Source: Neelides folsomi
Taxonomy: Eukaryota > Arthropoda > Collembola > Neelipleona > Neelidae
Length of the DNA stretch: 46,873 nt
Direction: 5' to 3'
Assembly: GCA_034687125.1 (NCBI GenBank)
Contig: JAQGBZ010000448.1
Coordinates: forward strand, 1-46,873
Made by a program: the position numbers and the translations under genes. Below, one piece after another: positions 19,900 to 32,381 of the stretch. Position 1 is the first letter of the stretch. Each line of letters starts with the position of its first letter. The notes beneath the pieces were generated by a model. It had not been told where the DNA came from. It did not search any database and saw only the letters and a list, made by a program, of their open reading frames with translations.

Positions 19900-22161
19900 G
19901 ATATTTTTTATAAACAGATATATTATACATAGGTAAATGTAATATGTTACTAATGATAAGTAAGTATTAGTAAAAGCATAAACATATTATGTACAAGTAT
20001 ATAAGTATATAATAATATGTAAGATGTGTATGACGTCATATGTAAAAGTAGACAAAGGGAGTGCAAAGAGATGGGTGTGTTGGTGATGTAATAAATTGAG
20101 TGGGAGATGAGGAGGGTTGTGGGAGAGATCCTTAAGGTCTCTGGTTTGACTTTTCCTCTCCCCACTTCCTCAGATCCGTTAAGACCGATCCTATTGAGCG
20201 CTGGGTTTCTTATATTTATAGAACACCTTAATAAATTGGGATATAACAAATACAGTCGGACGATTCAATATTTCACTTTTAGTAACAGTCCATTTAAACA
20301 TCTAAAGTAGTTGCATTTATAGTTAAAAGTATGAAGACTTTTAACTATACTTCGAGAACCTAGAAGTTAACAGAGTTTGATAATTTGGACTCTGACTTTG
20401 TGGCTGAAAGAGAGAAAGAGACAGGGCTTACAACACAATCGAAACCCATTTACACATCCATACCACTGCATAAACCAATTAAGCACATAAGAAACACATT
20501 ACAGGTGATGGCAAGTGATGGCAGATTAGTCAGTCGTTTACTATATATAGCTAATGCAAATTAAATTAATATAATAAATAAAAAATCTTGATCGTTAATA
20601 TAGGTATTGAATAAAGTGAAAATAAATATAAAGTTCAATAACAATTTAATTTAGCGAGAATATATAAATCTTTATTAAATTTCAATATAAGTAAATTGGT
20701 ATATAAAACACTTCTTAAATATTAGATAAATATTAATATAATATATTAATATTAGATAATATTTAAATATATTAACAATTAAAAAATTAATTACGGATTT
20801 TCTTTCTTGACCAGCGGACTTAGTTATTCCGAGTTTGATTAACTTTAAAGGCCTTCCAAGCTCTGCCAGGATCTTTCCCGTATCTTTCATTTTCTTTCAG
20901 CTGCTTCTTCCCGAATTTGTATCTCATCTTTAGCTAAAACATATTTCGTCATTAATTCCATATTTTATTTTTTTAATTAAAAATTAAATCCTAATTTTAT
21001 AATGCCTAAATGCTACGTGTTCCAATTATTTTATGAAAAATAAATAATTGATCGCTTTAATTACATTTAACAAAGTTAAATCCTTATTTGTCTTTTAGTT
21101 CAAATTCACCACATTAGTTAAAAACTATTTTTAAATCTAAAAATGAATCAAAAATCTTTCGTGTTTTTTTACTCGTCGTAAAATTGTTTGGTTCTACCAG
21201 TTCATTGAATGATGCTCAACGTCTATGTCTATCCAATATTAAAAAAGCTCCCGGTGCCGTGATAAAAGCTAAGGTACAATTGAATATGTTCAATATTTTT
21301 CTATCATTTTCATTAAAATATAGTCAGACTATGTTGTTTTGAATAATAAGGTCATGTTTTAAATGGTCATTTAATTTTTCATTTGTAGATGCTGTCTTTG
21401 CTCAGCAATAAAATTTACCTTCCGTTAATTCAAATCTCAGCCCTGATTTCTGCTGTACTTCAAATATTAAAATACCGAATAAGCAACATTTCACCATGGT
21501 TCATGCTGCCAGATATAGGAAAATTTACATTAGAAACATAAAGGAGTGCAGGTTTGCAGAATGTTAGCCCAAATGACCATGATGAGCCAATCTGATTTAT
21601 CCCACTTACTCACTACACTTTTGATAAATTAATCAGCTTTAAGCATAGACGGCCGCCTAGGGCCTCAAATCCCAAAGAGTAATATATTACTAGATATTAC
21701 GAGATTTTTTAAATTTAACATTTTTAATAAAAAAAAGCCTTCCCGCCTAAGGCCTCGAATTTTTTTAAATTTTTTAATACCAGCCCTGAAATTAATAATG
21801 GATTAATCTGACTATCTGTATTAAAAATAAATTTAAAATTATTCTTAACTTTTTTTATTCCAATTTTATAAGTGAGTTAATAATTCGATAGAAAAATTGA
21901 CAAGTGGATATTTAATATTAATAATTATAATATCAAGCAATATATTATTATTTGAAAATGAAAATGAAATTAATATCATCACATTGATCAAAATAAAAGA
22001 AGGATAATTCCAATTAATAAAAGAAATTTAATTTTTATCATCAATTTAATTGATAAATTGATTATTTTTGAAATTGTTCTCCAAAATTTTAATGAATGTG
22101 GAAAACAACAATAACATAGAAAAAGAGAAAGTTAAGATTTTACTTTTAAGAAATAACTAAT
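19900..22161. other. Unassigned region downstream of the transporter gene
   Basis: No gene is supported. At about 21140-21270 a frame reads IFRVFLLVVKLFGSTSSLNDAQ with a GT donor after IKAK and could join MLSLLSNKIYLPLIQ at about 21389 to a stop near 21541. No start codon in frame is seen, so I do not call it. 20100-20170 is a GC-richer patch with partly self-complementary GAGAGATCC/AAGGTCTC words. Confidence 0.4.
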
Positions 22162-25100
22162 TCAGTTAATATTATTAGAGCTTGTATTAACGGCAGCAGC
22201 AAACATAAGATAGTTCATTTTACTCGTATTCATATTTGAAGTGCTTTTCCCTATTGATTCGCGCGGTAACGAGGATGTTGACTTTGATTCTTCAACAAAT
22301 TCGTAGCTCCTGAATCCCAACTCAACCTGGTCAAGTCCCAAACGTTCGACCTGCACATTTTGATTAAAAAATGTAGGACATTTTACACATTTTCTTGGGA
22401 TTATTAAATAAGGAAAATTACCTCTGGGTCAACTCTTAAGCTCAATCCGGGAATTTTGTTCATTATAAACAAAATAATGTATGTGAGGACAAATGACCAA
22501 GAAAGCCCAGCCCCGGTGTCTACGGCCTGATAGGCCAATTGGATCCAATTTCCATCTAACCATCCACCTGGAATCAGCGTTCCATCCAGAGAGGCAATTG
22601 ATTGCTGGGCGAAAATCTGGTAAATTTAAAAATGTTTTTGTGTTAGATCTAAATGCGAATCAGATCAAATAGTTCAAATGTTTCTAAAACTGAAATTAAT
22701 TATTAATTATTGAATGAATGAATTTGGATTTATTGTTTGATAAAGCGACAGCGCCCTTACAAACAATTTTCTTATAATTTTTACATTTAAATCATATAGT
22801 ATAGAAATAATGTTGTGTATTATTGTAAATTTCTAACTTATTTGTCATTATTTGTGTGTATAATTTAAGACTAGTTTTTGCTAATGAAATGGGCCTATAG
22901 TTTTTGACATCTTTACTGTCATCTTTTTTGTATAAGGGGCTTAGGACTATCCTTGTCCAATTATCGGGGTAACTGCCATTATTCCAAAGGGTGTTAAATG
23001 TGCCCATAAAAGCTTTAATTTTAAAGGGTCATTTAAGTTTTTCCATATTTCATTGGGGATTCCATCATACCCAGGGGATTTATTTCTCGAAAGCTTCTTT
23101 ATAGCTATGTTTAACTCCTCAAGAGTAATATCACTATCGAGATTTTCTTCATAATAGTTATTTTTAAATATAAATTCTATTGATGGTGTTGGAGTATAAA
23201 AAACCTTTGCAAAATATTCCATAAATATTTTGGGTTCTAGTTGATCAGTTTCACTTTGATAAGGTTTGAATTTATTTACGGCTAAATAAAAGTCTTTGGC
23301 ACATTTGCTATTGTTGATCTGATCATTAATTTTTAAATAAAAATCTGCCTTTTTTATTTTACATAAATCTTTGAAACTTTTCTTACCAGTAAGGTAGTAT
23401 TTTTAATTGATATTGTTAAGTTCTTTCCTAAATATTCTCAATTGTTTATTTAAAAATGTGTTATTTTTCCTACATTCTGTGTCAAACCATGTAGATAGGT
23501 TGCCATTTGTATTACAAAGTGTACGTTTCGTAATTAAATTAACCTTTTCAGCTGCATTCATAATGCTACAAGACTTAGTTTAAAGTAGGATTAGTTAACA
23601 TATTTAAATCTTCTCCTTAAAATGTTAAGAAATCGCTTTTACTTGAATCTAACCTTTTTATCCTGTCGACTTTTAAGGATTTATTTACTTTGGCTTGAGG
23701 TTTACTAAAAGTAATTGATATTGGGTAATGGGCGCTATAATTAAGATTAAGTACTTTGAAATCTAAATTTAACAGATTAGAAGATAAAGCTAAATCAATA
23801 ACATTAGAACCATTGCTATTGTTGTGTACAAATGTAAATTCACCTTTAGGATCGCTAATCGTATTTCCATTTAATATGGTTAAATAAAAATTGTTAATAT
23901 ATTCAATTAGAAACTTTCCTCTATTTTTAATTAACTTATCTTTAGATTGTCTTTTAAACAAAGAATTAATATTATATTTACCTATTCTGGCGTTTAAATC
24001 GCCAACAATAATGTATTTTGTTAAATTATAAGGTTTAATTAATTTAAAAATCTTAACTATTTAATTATTAAAAATTATATAAAAGTTAAATTTATTAAAT
24101 TTTAAATTTAGAATAATAGAATACAATAGGTAAGTTATGACTCTTATATCTTACTCCTGTTAGGAGATTCCCAACAATTCCGCCTACTCCGTGAAGAGCA
24201 AATACCTGATTTAAATAAATTAATGGCTAGAATTTACTTATGCGGCACACCATGGTGCACCATAGAGTTACCATGGTGAACAATGGAGTTTCCATGGAGA
24301 TTTTATCATTCACCATGTTGAGCTAATGTAATTTTTTCTATAACTAACTTATGAGTATCCATGTTGATGGATTGAGACTCCAAGCTAAATCTTCTTTCAC
24401 CATGGAGTCAAATCTCTATGGTCAACTCCATAAATCTAACCATGCTCCACCTCAACACCTACAGGGAGTCACCATGGAGTCTTCATGGTGAACCAGATTT
24501 CATTAGCTACACTATTATGAACACTATATTGAAGTCTTCACCATGGTAAAGCCAATGCTAAAAGATAGGGAAAATCCTGGTGTTCTCTATGGAGTATAAA
24601 ATTCATCCATGAACAATTTATCACCCTTCACTATCCTCACCATGGTGAACTCACCACACCTCTCCATGGTGCAGACTTCTCTAAAGTGTACACCATGGTG
24701 TAGCTGGTGAAATCTGGTTCAACATGGAGACTCCATGGAGACTCCCTGGAGGTGGTGAGGTGGAGCATGGTTAGATGGAGTACACCATGGAGATTTGACT
24801 CCTTGGTGAAAGATTTAGCATGGAGTCTCACTCCATCACCAATACTCGTGAGGTGGTGATAGAAAAATTTACATTAGCTCATAGTGAATCAGAAAATCTC
24901 CATAGAAATTCCATGGTGCACCATGGTGTGCCGCATAAGTAAATTCTAGTAAATTAATGATTACAATATATGCGTAATGCGTAATCTGTTATATTTTTGA
25001 AGAAAAATATCACTCACATCAAGTGCATCATCAAAAGGAAATATATTTTTCAGTTTAAGAGCAAAATGGCAAGAAATGGCACCAAGAGAGCCAAATACAA

Positions 25101-27483
25101 GGGAAGATGCAGGGCTCACAAATCCCGAACCTATAAAGTATGTATTAATTATCGAATAAATTTAACACATCATTAATTTTGGATGCGAAATTATTTTTAA
25201 GATAAAAATGAATAAATATTTATGTATCAGAGCGTAAATATTTTTTAATTAATTTTAATATTTTAATTGTCTATAATACGTATTTTTAATTGTTTATTTA
25301 TTGTATATTTATTTAATTAGTACTAACCTGGAGTAATGCAAACAAGTCCAGCTATAGCTCCTAAAATAGATTATTTGCATATCAGTGAAATTTTTAATGA
25401 AAAATAAATCATTTAAATAAAAATTGGTCATGGCTTAATTAATGTATTTTAGAGACCTGAGCAAAAAGCAAGAGCTGAAAATTTTCTTTCATGTCTGTAA
25501 TCTAAAAGTGCCCAAGTTAAACCTCCAATGCTGGCTGACAAATTCGTTACAACAAGAGCCATCACTGATCGCTATAAATAGTAGGAATATTAAAAGTTAA
25601 AACAATAATTAGAAAATTAAAATTAACAAAAAAAATATTTACCATATTTGAAGCCAACGCTGATCCACCATTGAAACCGAACCAGCCAAACCTAAATTAA
25701 TTATAAGGATTTTCCAATTTGTATTAATTCTTTAATTCTAGTTTAAATCAAATACAACAAAATGACTTCAATTCTAGTTATTCTACCAAATAAGAGCTGT
25801 GCCAAGTGCGACATTTGCCATATTGTGAGGTTTAGTTTCCAATTTATCCTCATCAGCACGATGGCCAAGTACAACTGCATATGCAAGAGCTGCAGCTCCA
25901 GACGCTATATGAACTGTAAAATATTTAAAATAATTAAGTTTTCTATTATTTTACATATAAAAATTAAAATGTGGATAAAATAATAGTTAATTAAATATTA
26001 TATACAAAATGAACAATTTATATGTATATTCTTTACTGGAGATCCATTATAAATAAATAATAATTTTAATAATGACCTGGGGTTCCTCCAGCAAAGTCCA
26101 ATCCACCAAACTTAAAAGTCCAAGAATTCGGATTCCACGTCCACATTGCAGTAACATCATACACAACTGGATCAATAACAAATTTAAAATTATACCAATT
26201 TAGGGTTCGAGAATTAAGGAGATATTTTAATTAGTGAAATTACCTGTTGTCCAAATGAAAATAAAAACAATTGATGGCAAAAATCTTCCTCTTTCAGCGG
26301 CTGCTCCAATTGCCAATGCAGGAGTAATCGCAGCAAACATCACTATAAACAAATAAAAATTAATTAAATAAAATAAAATAAATAAACCAAATATATATTA
26401 AGATCGAAGTATTTTTCCTTTATTTTAATTTTTAATGTTCGTTGACATAACTGTGATAAAATTGAATCACTTACTTTGATAAACGCAAAAAACCAATTCT
26501 GGGATTTTTGCTCCTTCAACGTAAGGTTGAGCATTGACACCATTAAGAAACAAATGAGTGAAGTCTCCAATTATCATTCCGCCATTTCCACTAACGACAA
26601 ATCACATTTTTAATGCTTATTGAATTATTAACAATTCAATAATTTTTATGTATTGATGAGCAAAAATGAATAAAAAATTTAATCAAAACCTTTTGCTGAA
26701 TGTTAATGAATATCCAAACATAAACCACTAAAAATATCAAAACTGCACTATGAGAGCGAATGTATAAATATCATGAATGTTAAATGGTAAAAATCGTAAA
26801 ATTAAATATTTGAATACCTGAACTGAAACAATGGCCACAGACCACATTGACAACATGATGAGACTGAGAGAACTCTTACTCTTTGCGAGTCCACTTGAAT
26901 TAAAATGAATATTAAAAATTGAATGTTATAGGAATAATAATTAGTATTTTATTATTTTATTTAATATATAATAAAATATATGTAATATATGAAAATCATA
27001 AAATATGAAAGATTCATTAAACTCACCTGTAAAAATATCCAACACCTATTAATATAAAGAGTTATTTGTTTCAACAATGTTAAATATAAGTTAAAGATAA
27101 ACTTATAAATTCTAAAAATAATTGAAATAATAATTTTAGAAATTGTAAGTTCAATATACCTGGAATCATAAGGAACACAAGTGCAGTACTAGTCAAAATC
27201 TTAAATAAATAAAATTTAAATGTTATTTAAGCATACACTTAAATAATTTTGTTTAATAAACTTAATAAAGTTCAAATTAACAAAATACACGTATCTATTC
27301 TATACCATATATATATATATATTTCAAAATATTCATTTTCAAAATTTAATGATTAAATAATTTCTGTAATAATTTCCTCACCCATGCTACATCTCCAGAA
27401 TCATACACAGCTGGTTTAACAGTTGTATTATTTTGGCTAATTGCCAATGGTGTGACAGTTGTATTTCCAATTAAATTCGCCAT
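22162..27483 (-). CDS. Ammonium transporter, AMT/MEP family (483 aa, 16 exons, complete)
   Basis: Exons on the minus strand: 27483-27382, 27199-27160, 27045-27027, 26893-26818, 26727-26690, 26590-26475, 26342-26244, 26166-26077, 25913-25787, 25691-25643, 25571-25457, 25360-25328, 25130-25018, 24205-24155, 22616-22422, 22350-22162. All introns are GT-AG and the frame stays open for 483 codons. It conducts ammonium/ammonia across a membrane through about 11 helices. Signatures: PGIGYFYSGLAKSKSSLSL, WSVAIVSVQWFMFGYSLTF, ALAIGAAAERGRFLPS, GGLDFAGGTPVH (pore Asp187, His195), FGWFGFNGGSA and DVFALHGVGGIVGNLLTG (second pore His344). Both pore histidines are present, so it should be functional. The C-terminal VERLGLDQVELG resembles the conserved cytosolic tail. 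SGLAKSKSSLSL and QWFMFGYSLTF resemble MEP-type proteins of fungi and bacteria more than classical animal AMT. Introns 13 and 14 carry transposons. Confidence 0.95.
22711..24062 (-). mobile_element. Deleted CR1/Jockey-like LINE in intron 14 of the transporter gene
   Basis: The minus strand encodes an endonuclease end (IIVGDLNARIGKYN at about 24020, then RGKFLIEYINNF and NVIDLALSSN at 23960-23620). Reverse transcriptase start blocks follow: LSRNKSPGYDGIPNEIWK at about 23090, WTRIVLSPLYKKDDSKDVKN and YRPISLAKTSLKLY at 22960-22850. The catalytic part is absent: after about 22800 the sequence jumps to a 3' end closing with ATTCATTCATTCA (22711-22723), a microsatellite tail typical of CR1/L2-type elements. 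The 5' end is truncated inside the endonuclease. It lies in the same orientation as the host gene. Confidence 0.8.
24226..24949. mobile_element. Fold-back element with 300-bp arms in intron 13 of the transporter gene
   Basis: The whole 724 bp is nearly palindromic. The arms begin CTAGAATTTACTTATGCGGC at 24227 and end in its complement at 24949, and pairing continues for about 300 bases on each side around a centre near 24590. The arms are filled with CACCATGGTG, CCATGGAG and ACTCCATGG words. The direct repeat TAAATTAATG (24216-24225, 24950-24959) flanks it as a 9-10 bp target duplication. No protein is encoded. Size, arm length and duplication fit a non-autonomous Mutator-like element. Confidence 0.85.
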
Positions 27484-27552
27484 CTTTTAAGGGAATCAAA
27501 TAATTTGATCTCAAGGTGAAGTGAAAATGCAGTTTTGCCAGATAATTAAATC

Positions 27553-27560
27553 TGTTTATA
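27553..27560 (-). promoter_or_regulatory. Candidate TATA box of the transporter gene
   Basis: TATAAACA on the minus strand lies 70-77 bases upstream of the ATG at 27483. It is the best TATA-like match in the proximal 200 bases; no duplicate promoter is available for comparison. Confidence 0.35.
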
Positions 27561-27599
27561 CTAGGATGTAATATTGCCAAGTTAAAAATTTAAAAAGCC

Positions 27600-29330
27600 A
27601 GGATAAAATTATGAAGATCAGGAGATGATGTTACAAGAATTTCTCGAGAAACCTCAACGTATAAAGCTGGGCTTAGCTAGGTGATAGGAAATATATTCAA
27701 GCCTGTAGGGAATGCATATTACTGTTTATCATAATGAGATGAGATAATCTTATGATAAGTTTGAAAGTTATGAGTTAAGAATGGAATGAGCTCTAAATAC
27801 GATTTAAATGCAGGCCATGAGGGTGTATTAAGTTAAACATATTTTAAGGTCTAACAATGGAAATGTCACATAATTTACAAAATTATTCATCAGAATCGGA
27901 ACAAGACTTCCAAGAACCAATTATTAAAAGGGTCAGATTACAATTTGATTAAAAAACAGAGGCAATTGAAAATTTCTTTGAGGTAAAAAATTATATTAAT
28001 AAATAAGAACGGAATGTTTTTTTAAAAAGTTATACACATTTGCAAACACATTATTGGGTATCATGAATCAACTTATATTTATTACATCCTGAGATCCTGG
28101 CAGAAATACATTTAATTATCTAGTAAAAACTAAATTTTCAAATATCGGTTTAATCGATATCCATATATAAAATAATAAATAACCTTACTAAGCATAGTTA
28201 TAATTTTCATGACACAAAATATTTTAGTATAACAGGCGCATATAATATTACTTACTATGCTTTTCAAAAAGTCAAAAAAGGCATTTATTAACAAAATATT
28301 TTTTTGGAAATTCCAATTCCAATTACTTTATGTATGAACTGAACGAGTATGAAGTAAATACTTTTACTTATATAAATATAATTAATATATATATTTAAAT
28401 TAATAAATTTTTACACTCTAGTCTAGACCATGAGACGTACCTTTAAACCTGGAATACTCTAATGTTGGATGTTGCAAAGGTGCCAAGAGTAATGAAGATT
28501 TAAACAAAATTTTTTTTTAATCATTACTTTAGATTTAGATTAGAGGTATTTGAAGGACGAAAGTATGCACATCTCAAAATACAAATTACCAATTATATAA
28601 ATCTTCCTGGATAAATGGCTTAAAGAGTTCCACTGAACTTGAAATTTAAAAATTAAAATTGGGGAGTTTGTCACGAAAGTCTAGAAAAGATAATTGATGG
28701 CCATTCTCATTAGAATAATTATAAATAATTATACTTTCAACTTTCGATGTTTCTCCCATTTAAGTGAAAATCAACCTACTTACCATTACCATGGAAGCCA
28801 TGGATATACTCATCTCATAACTTTCAAGGTTCAGTAAATGCATATTTGAAAATGAAACATTTAATTGTATTACATTTTACCTAATGTCCTGACTTATTCT
28901 TATTTATGAAATTGGAGTCAAACGAATACGAGTTTCCTTTTAATGGAGAAATAAGTTAAACGAAATCTTGTGTACACTGTACACTTTCATATAATTGATA
29001 TTATAATTATATTATATATAGTTAAATAATGTTATTTTTACCATTGAGTTTCAGTAAGTTTTTATAAACAAAATGTGAATATAGAGTTGATATTATTATG
29101 CATCTGTAGAGACCTTAACTCCTTAATCTATATCCAATGTTTCAATTTTCATCGGCGACCAGCTAGAATAACCATAGCATTGGTGAATAAAACTTCTGTT
29201 CAACAAGCTAATTTACAATGAATTGAGGTGAGAGGTAATTAAGGTAATTTGACAAATCCTAGCACAATGAATGAAGCATGAAGCAACGGCTAGAAATTTC
29301 GAACCTGTGGTTCGAATGGAGAAAAGAAGG
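27600..29330. other. Upstream region of the transporter gene, no supported gene
   Basis: AT-rich. A 31-codon frame at 27857-27952 (MEMSHNLQNYSSESEQDFQE) reads into KTEAIENFFE past a stop and a GT, resembling a worn exon, but there is no second exon to support it. Nothing else is recognised. Confidence 0.4.
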
Positions 29331-29335
29331 ACGAC

Positions 29336-29964
29336 CAAAAACGGGACGTCGAAAAGCGGGACGACTATGGAATATATATTATATATAAAATTTATATAAA
29401 ATTGAAGTCACAAACGAAATATTTATTTTCTTAATATTATAATTTTTATAATTTTTTAACATTTTCTCACTTCCAAACTAATTTTACAGACAATTCTTTT
29501 GAAATTGTCATAAATCAATTTTTATATAGGGACAAAATAAAATCATTGTCAATGAACTAATATTCTATGAAATTGAGGTTAAAACCGACAAAGTTTAAAT
29601 AATTAAATATAAAAAAATAGTTTAAATCCATATTTTTAAAAACTTTAAATATGGATAATTTTGGATAATTTGAACCTTGGAAAGCGCATGATTTGCCTTT
29701 CTTATTAAAAAGTATTAGAAAATCACAATAGCAATTATATGCTTCCATCTTTATTTGTTCTAATCTGAATCTTCTCATGAATTATCTGGATTTAAATAAT
29801 TAGTAACAATATAACTATATGTAACATACATTATGAATTAGGTAGAAGAGAACAGTTTATCCGTTTGACCTCTTCATATTTTTGGCTTGTTGGGAAAAAA
29901 GCAAAAATATATATTTACAACTTTATTTTTATATGCAATTGTCTTTCGACGTCCCGTCTTTCGG
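29336..29964. mobile_element. Candidate non-autonomous element with ACGGGACGTCGAAA tips
   Basis: CCAAAAACGGGACGTCGAAA (29336-29355) and, inverted at 29943-29964, CCGAAAGACGGGACGTCGAA form short terminal inverted repeats around about 630 bp of AT-rich DNA. ACGGGACGTCGAAA is identical in both. No clear target duplication and no recognised protein. Its right tip abuts the next element. Confidence 0.5.
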
Positions 29965-30920
29965 GGAGCCTAAAATAATGGCTACATATTAAATGGCTAC
30001 AGATTTTAATGGCTACACACTAAAATGGCTACAGGCAATATATGGCTACACATTAGAATGGCTACAGGTAAAATATGGCTACACACTACATAAATAAATA
30101 CAGGTGATGTATGTATGCGCGATTGTGACAAAGAAAGCTACAGCCCTTAATTAACAGATGAATTAATAACATACTGCCATATATGTTTAAAATGGCCGTA
30201 GCCCCCAGTCCGAGTATTCCTCGAACCAATGAAAAAATTAACTAAAAAATAAATAAATAAAATTAAAAACTGATAATTAATAATAATTATAAATATGAGA
30301 GATTTATTTAATTATTAACAAAGTCAACAAAAGGGTGACTATAATTTTTATAAAAGAAAAGGTTTTATATATTCACATTTTTTATATTTTCACATCAAAA
30401 ATTATAAATACAATTCAAATTTATAGCCATGCAAAAAGGAAGTATTTTGTTCTAAAGTGTCGCAAATTAAACATCACCAAACTTCATTACATAAAAAATC
30501 TGTGGTTCTTTTGGATAAATCTGGGAAATCGATGCAATATTTACTCACATTGCCACCTCAAAAAAGAGATGACAATTTTAGCAGTCAATTGCATTCATCG
30601 CTGCTGAGATCCCATTTCACAAACAAAAAAAAAGGTTTTTGAAATTTTCTTGAGAAAATCAACATTAAAAAGTTACTTGAAAGGAATTATGTTATTAATT
30701 TATCTGTCAATAAGTTTATTAAGGGCTGTAGCTTTCTTTGTCACAATCGCGTATATCTACATCACTTGTATTTATTTATGTAGTGTGTAGCCATATTTTA
30801 CCTGTAGTCATTCTAATGTGTAGCCATTGTATTGTTTAGCCATTAAAATCTGTAGCCATTTAAATTTAGCCATTATGGTCTGTAGCCATTTAATATGTAG
30901 CGATTATTTTATGCTCTCAA
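29965..30920. mobile_element. Fold-back element with ATGGCTACA subrepeat arms
   Basis: Inverted arms of about 180-200 bases (29966-30150 and 30720-30918) carry 15-20 bp subrepeats with the core ATGGCTACA on the left and TGTAGCCAT on the right. The inner ends of the arms match closely (GCGATTGTGACAAAGAAAGC, TACAGCCCTTAA and their complements). The outer tips read GAGCCTAAAATAAT and GAGCATAAAATAAT. The 570-bp core has open frames 30335-30607 and 30457-30642 on the plus strand without known motifs. I could not find a target duplication. Confidence 0.8.
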
Positions 30921-31640
30921 TTTATTACCTCCGCAATCGTGATTTAAGTAAAATACCAACATAGCATAGAGTAACTTAACATCAAAGCTATTAAAATTTT
31001 ATTCGATAAAATTATGATTCTGCTCAAAAATCATATTTTGCATTTGCCTGACAAAATGATTAATTGTTTTTAAAAATATTATTTTATGTTTAACATTTTT
31101 TAATTTAAAACTCCATATCCATCTATTCATTTGATTTTTTTAAGATTAAAAACTAAATATCAATGCATCTTTCTTATTCTCATTCAATTAAATGTTTCAA
31201 ATACCTACAAGTATAAATGTATATGAGTATACAGGGTTATTGGAAATGATTGCTACCATGTGTAAATGATACTTTTGATTATTGCACAAAGTTGTAACAT
31301 ATAACATTCGAAAGAGCGTGCAAAAATACATCTTGGACGGAATTAATATTTAAACTTTAATTGTAATTCATTACCTGCTTAAGCAGTTCTTATTACCGCA
31401 ATCCGTTTAGGAAATTATTTCAACAAGTTTCGAAACAAATCAGTCTCTTTTTTAATTTCATTGCAAACCGTGGTAAAGCCAAATAAAAAAGTCAAATGTT
31501 GAATGAACATTATCTGGAAAGTCTTCTTATCATTTTAATTCGACTTCTTCAAATTTCATAACCTCTAATTTGTCTATTTTAGTCTCAATATTTGGGGATT
31601 TTTTCTCGAGACCCAGTTAAAAAGTTAATTACAATTAAAG
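30921..31640. other. AT-rich spacer
   Basis: No gene or element is supported. ATACAGGGTTATTGGAAATG at about 31230 resembles the tip words of some invertebrate repeats, but I found no partner. Confidence 0.35.
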
Positions 31641-32240
31641 TTTAAATATTGCCGAAGCTGCCGTGAAGGGACAACGAAATGATCTTCTTAAATGGTTGAC
31701 CCTCATAATAAAAACCGGGAAGAAAATGGCCCAAGAACATGAAGATCCGGAGACAGGACTCCCACAAGGAAACTTCCAATACATTGTTGATCTCGATGGA
31801 TTCAAACTCAGCCAAGTTACTTCAATCAGAGGTAAGGAAAAACAATATTTATCAGATCATACCAAATTACGTATCTTATTGTATTTATGAAGAAGCAAAA
31901 AAATTCAAAAATTCATTTAACTATTTAGAAACAACTACGGAATCAGTCAAAAACATAAATCGAAAATGATAATTTTTGATTTTTTTCGAATAGTTCAAAA
32001 AACTAATTGATTATTTTCTCTATGTAACCAATGTAAATTTGATTCTTGCATAAGACTAATAAGACACATAATTTGGTATAATCTGATATATTTTATTACA
32101 TTTTTAGTTAATTTTAATTACATTTAACCAATAATTTACAATTATTATCTTTAGCCCTTTCAACGGCCGTTGCTTGCGCTTCAATTTTCGAATCCGTTTT
32201 CCCGCTTTATCCAGCAAATATGTTTATCATCAGAGGCAAG
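31641..32240 (+). pseudogene. CRAL-TRIO (SEC14-like) domain fragment, two exons
   Basis: A first exon (about 31641-31831, GT donor) reads IAEAAVKGQRNDLLKWLTLI, later GLPQGNFQYIVDLDGFKLSQVTS. A second (32155 to about 32237) reads ALSTAVACASIFESVFPLYP then ANMFIIRG, joined in phase 1. The beta-strand FQYIVDLDGF and the helix ending in YPANMFII correspond to the core of the lipid-binding SEC14/CRAL-TRIO fold (D-x-x-G, then YPE-like followed by a beta strand). The usual N-terminal helical domain and the rest of the lipid-binding domain are not found on either side, and the second exon would need a GC donor (GCAAG). It is therefore probably a partial, decaying copy; a complete gene with distant exons is less likely. 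Confidence 0.55.
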
Positions 32241-32381
32241 AACAATTAATCTTACATTTGTCATTTTTCATGTTAATTACATGTAAATTATTTTAATGTT
32301 TCCATCCTTCGTACCAAATTTGATATAGTCCAGTTTCAAATAAATTCATAAATTGTTTTTCTAAATCTATGCATAATTTAT

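Noticed and set aside
21140..21541. Two-exon secreted protein model
   Set aside because: A donor and acceptor in matching phase exist, but there is no in-frame start codon before the hydrophobic stretch, so the model is incomplete.
29280..29330. tRNA-like B-box word GGTTCGAA near 29309
   Set aside because: No A box at the right distance and no cloverleaf can be drawn.
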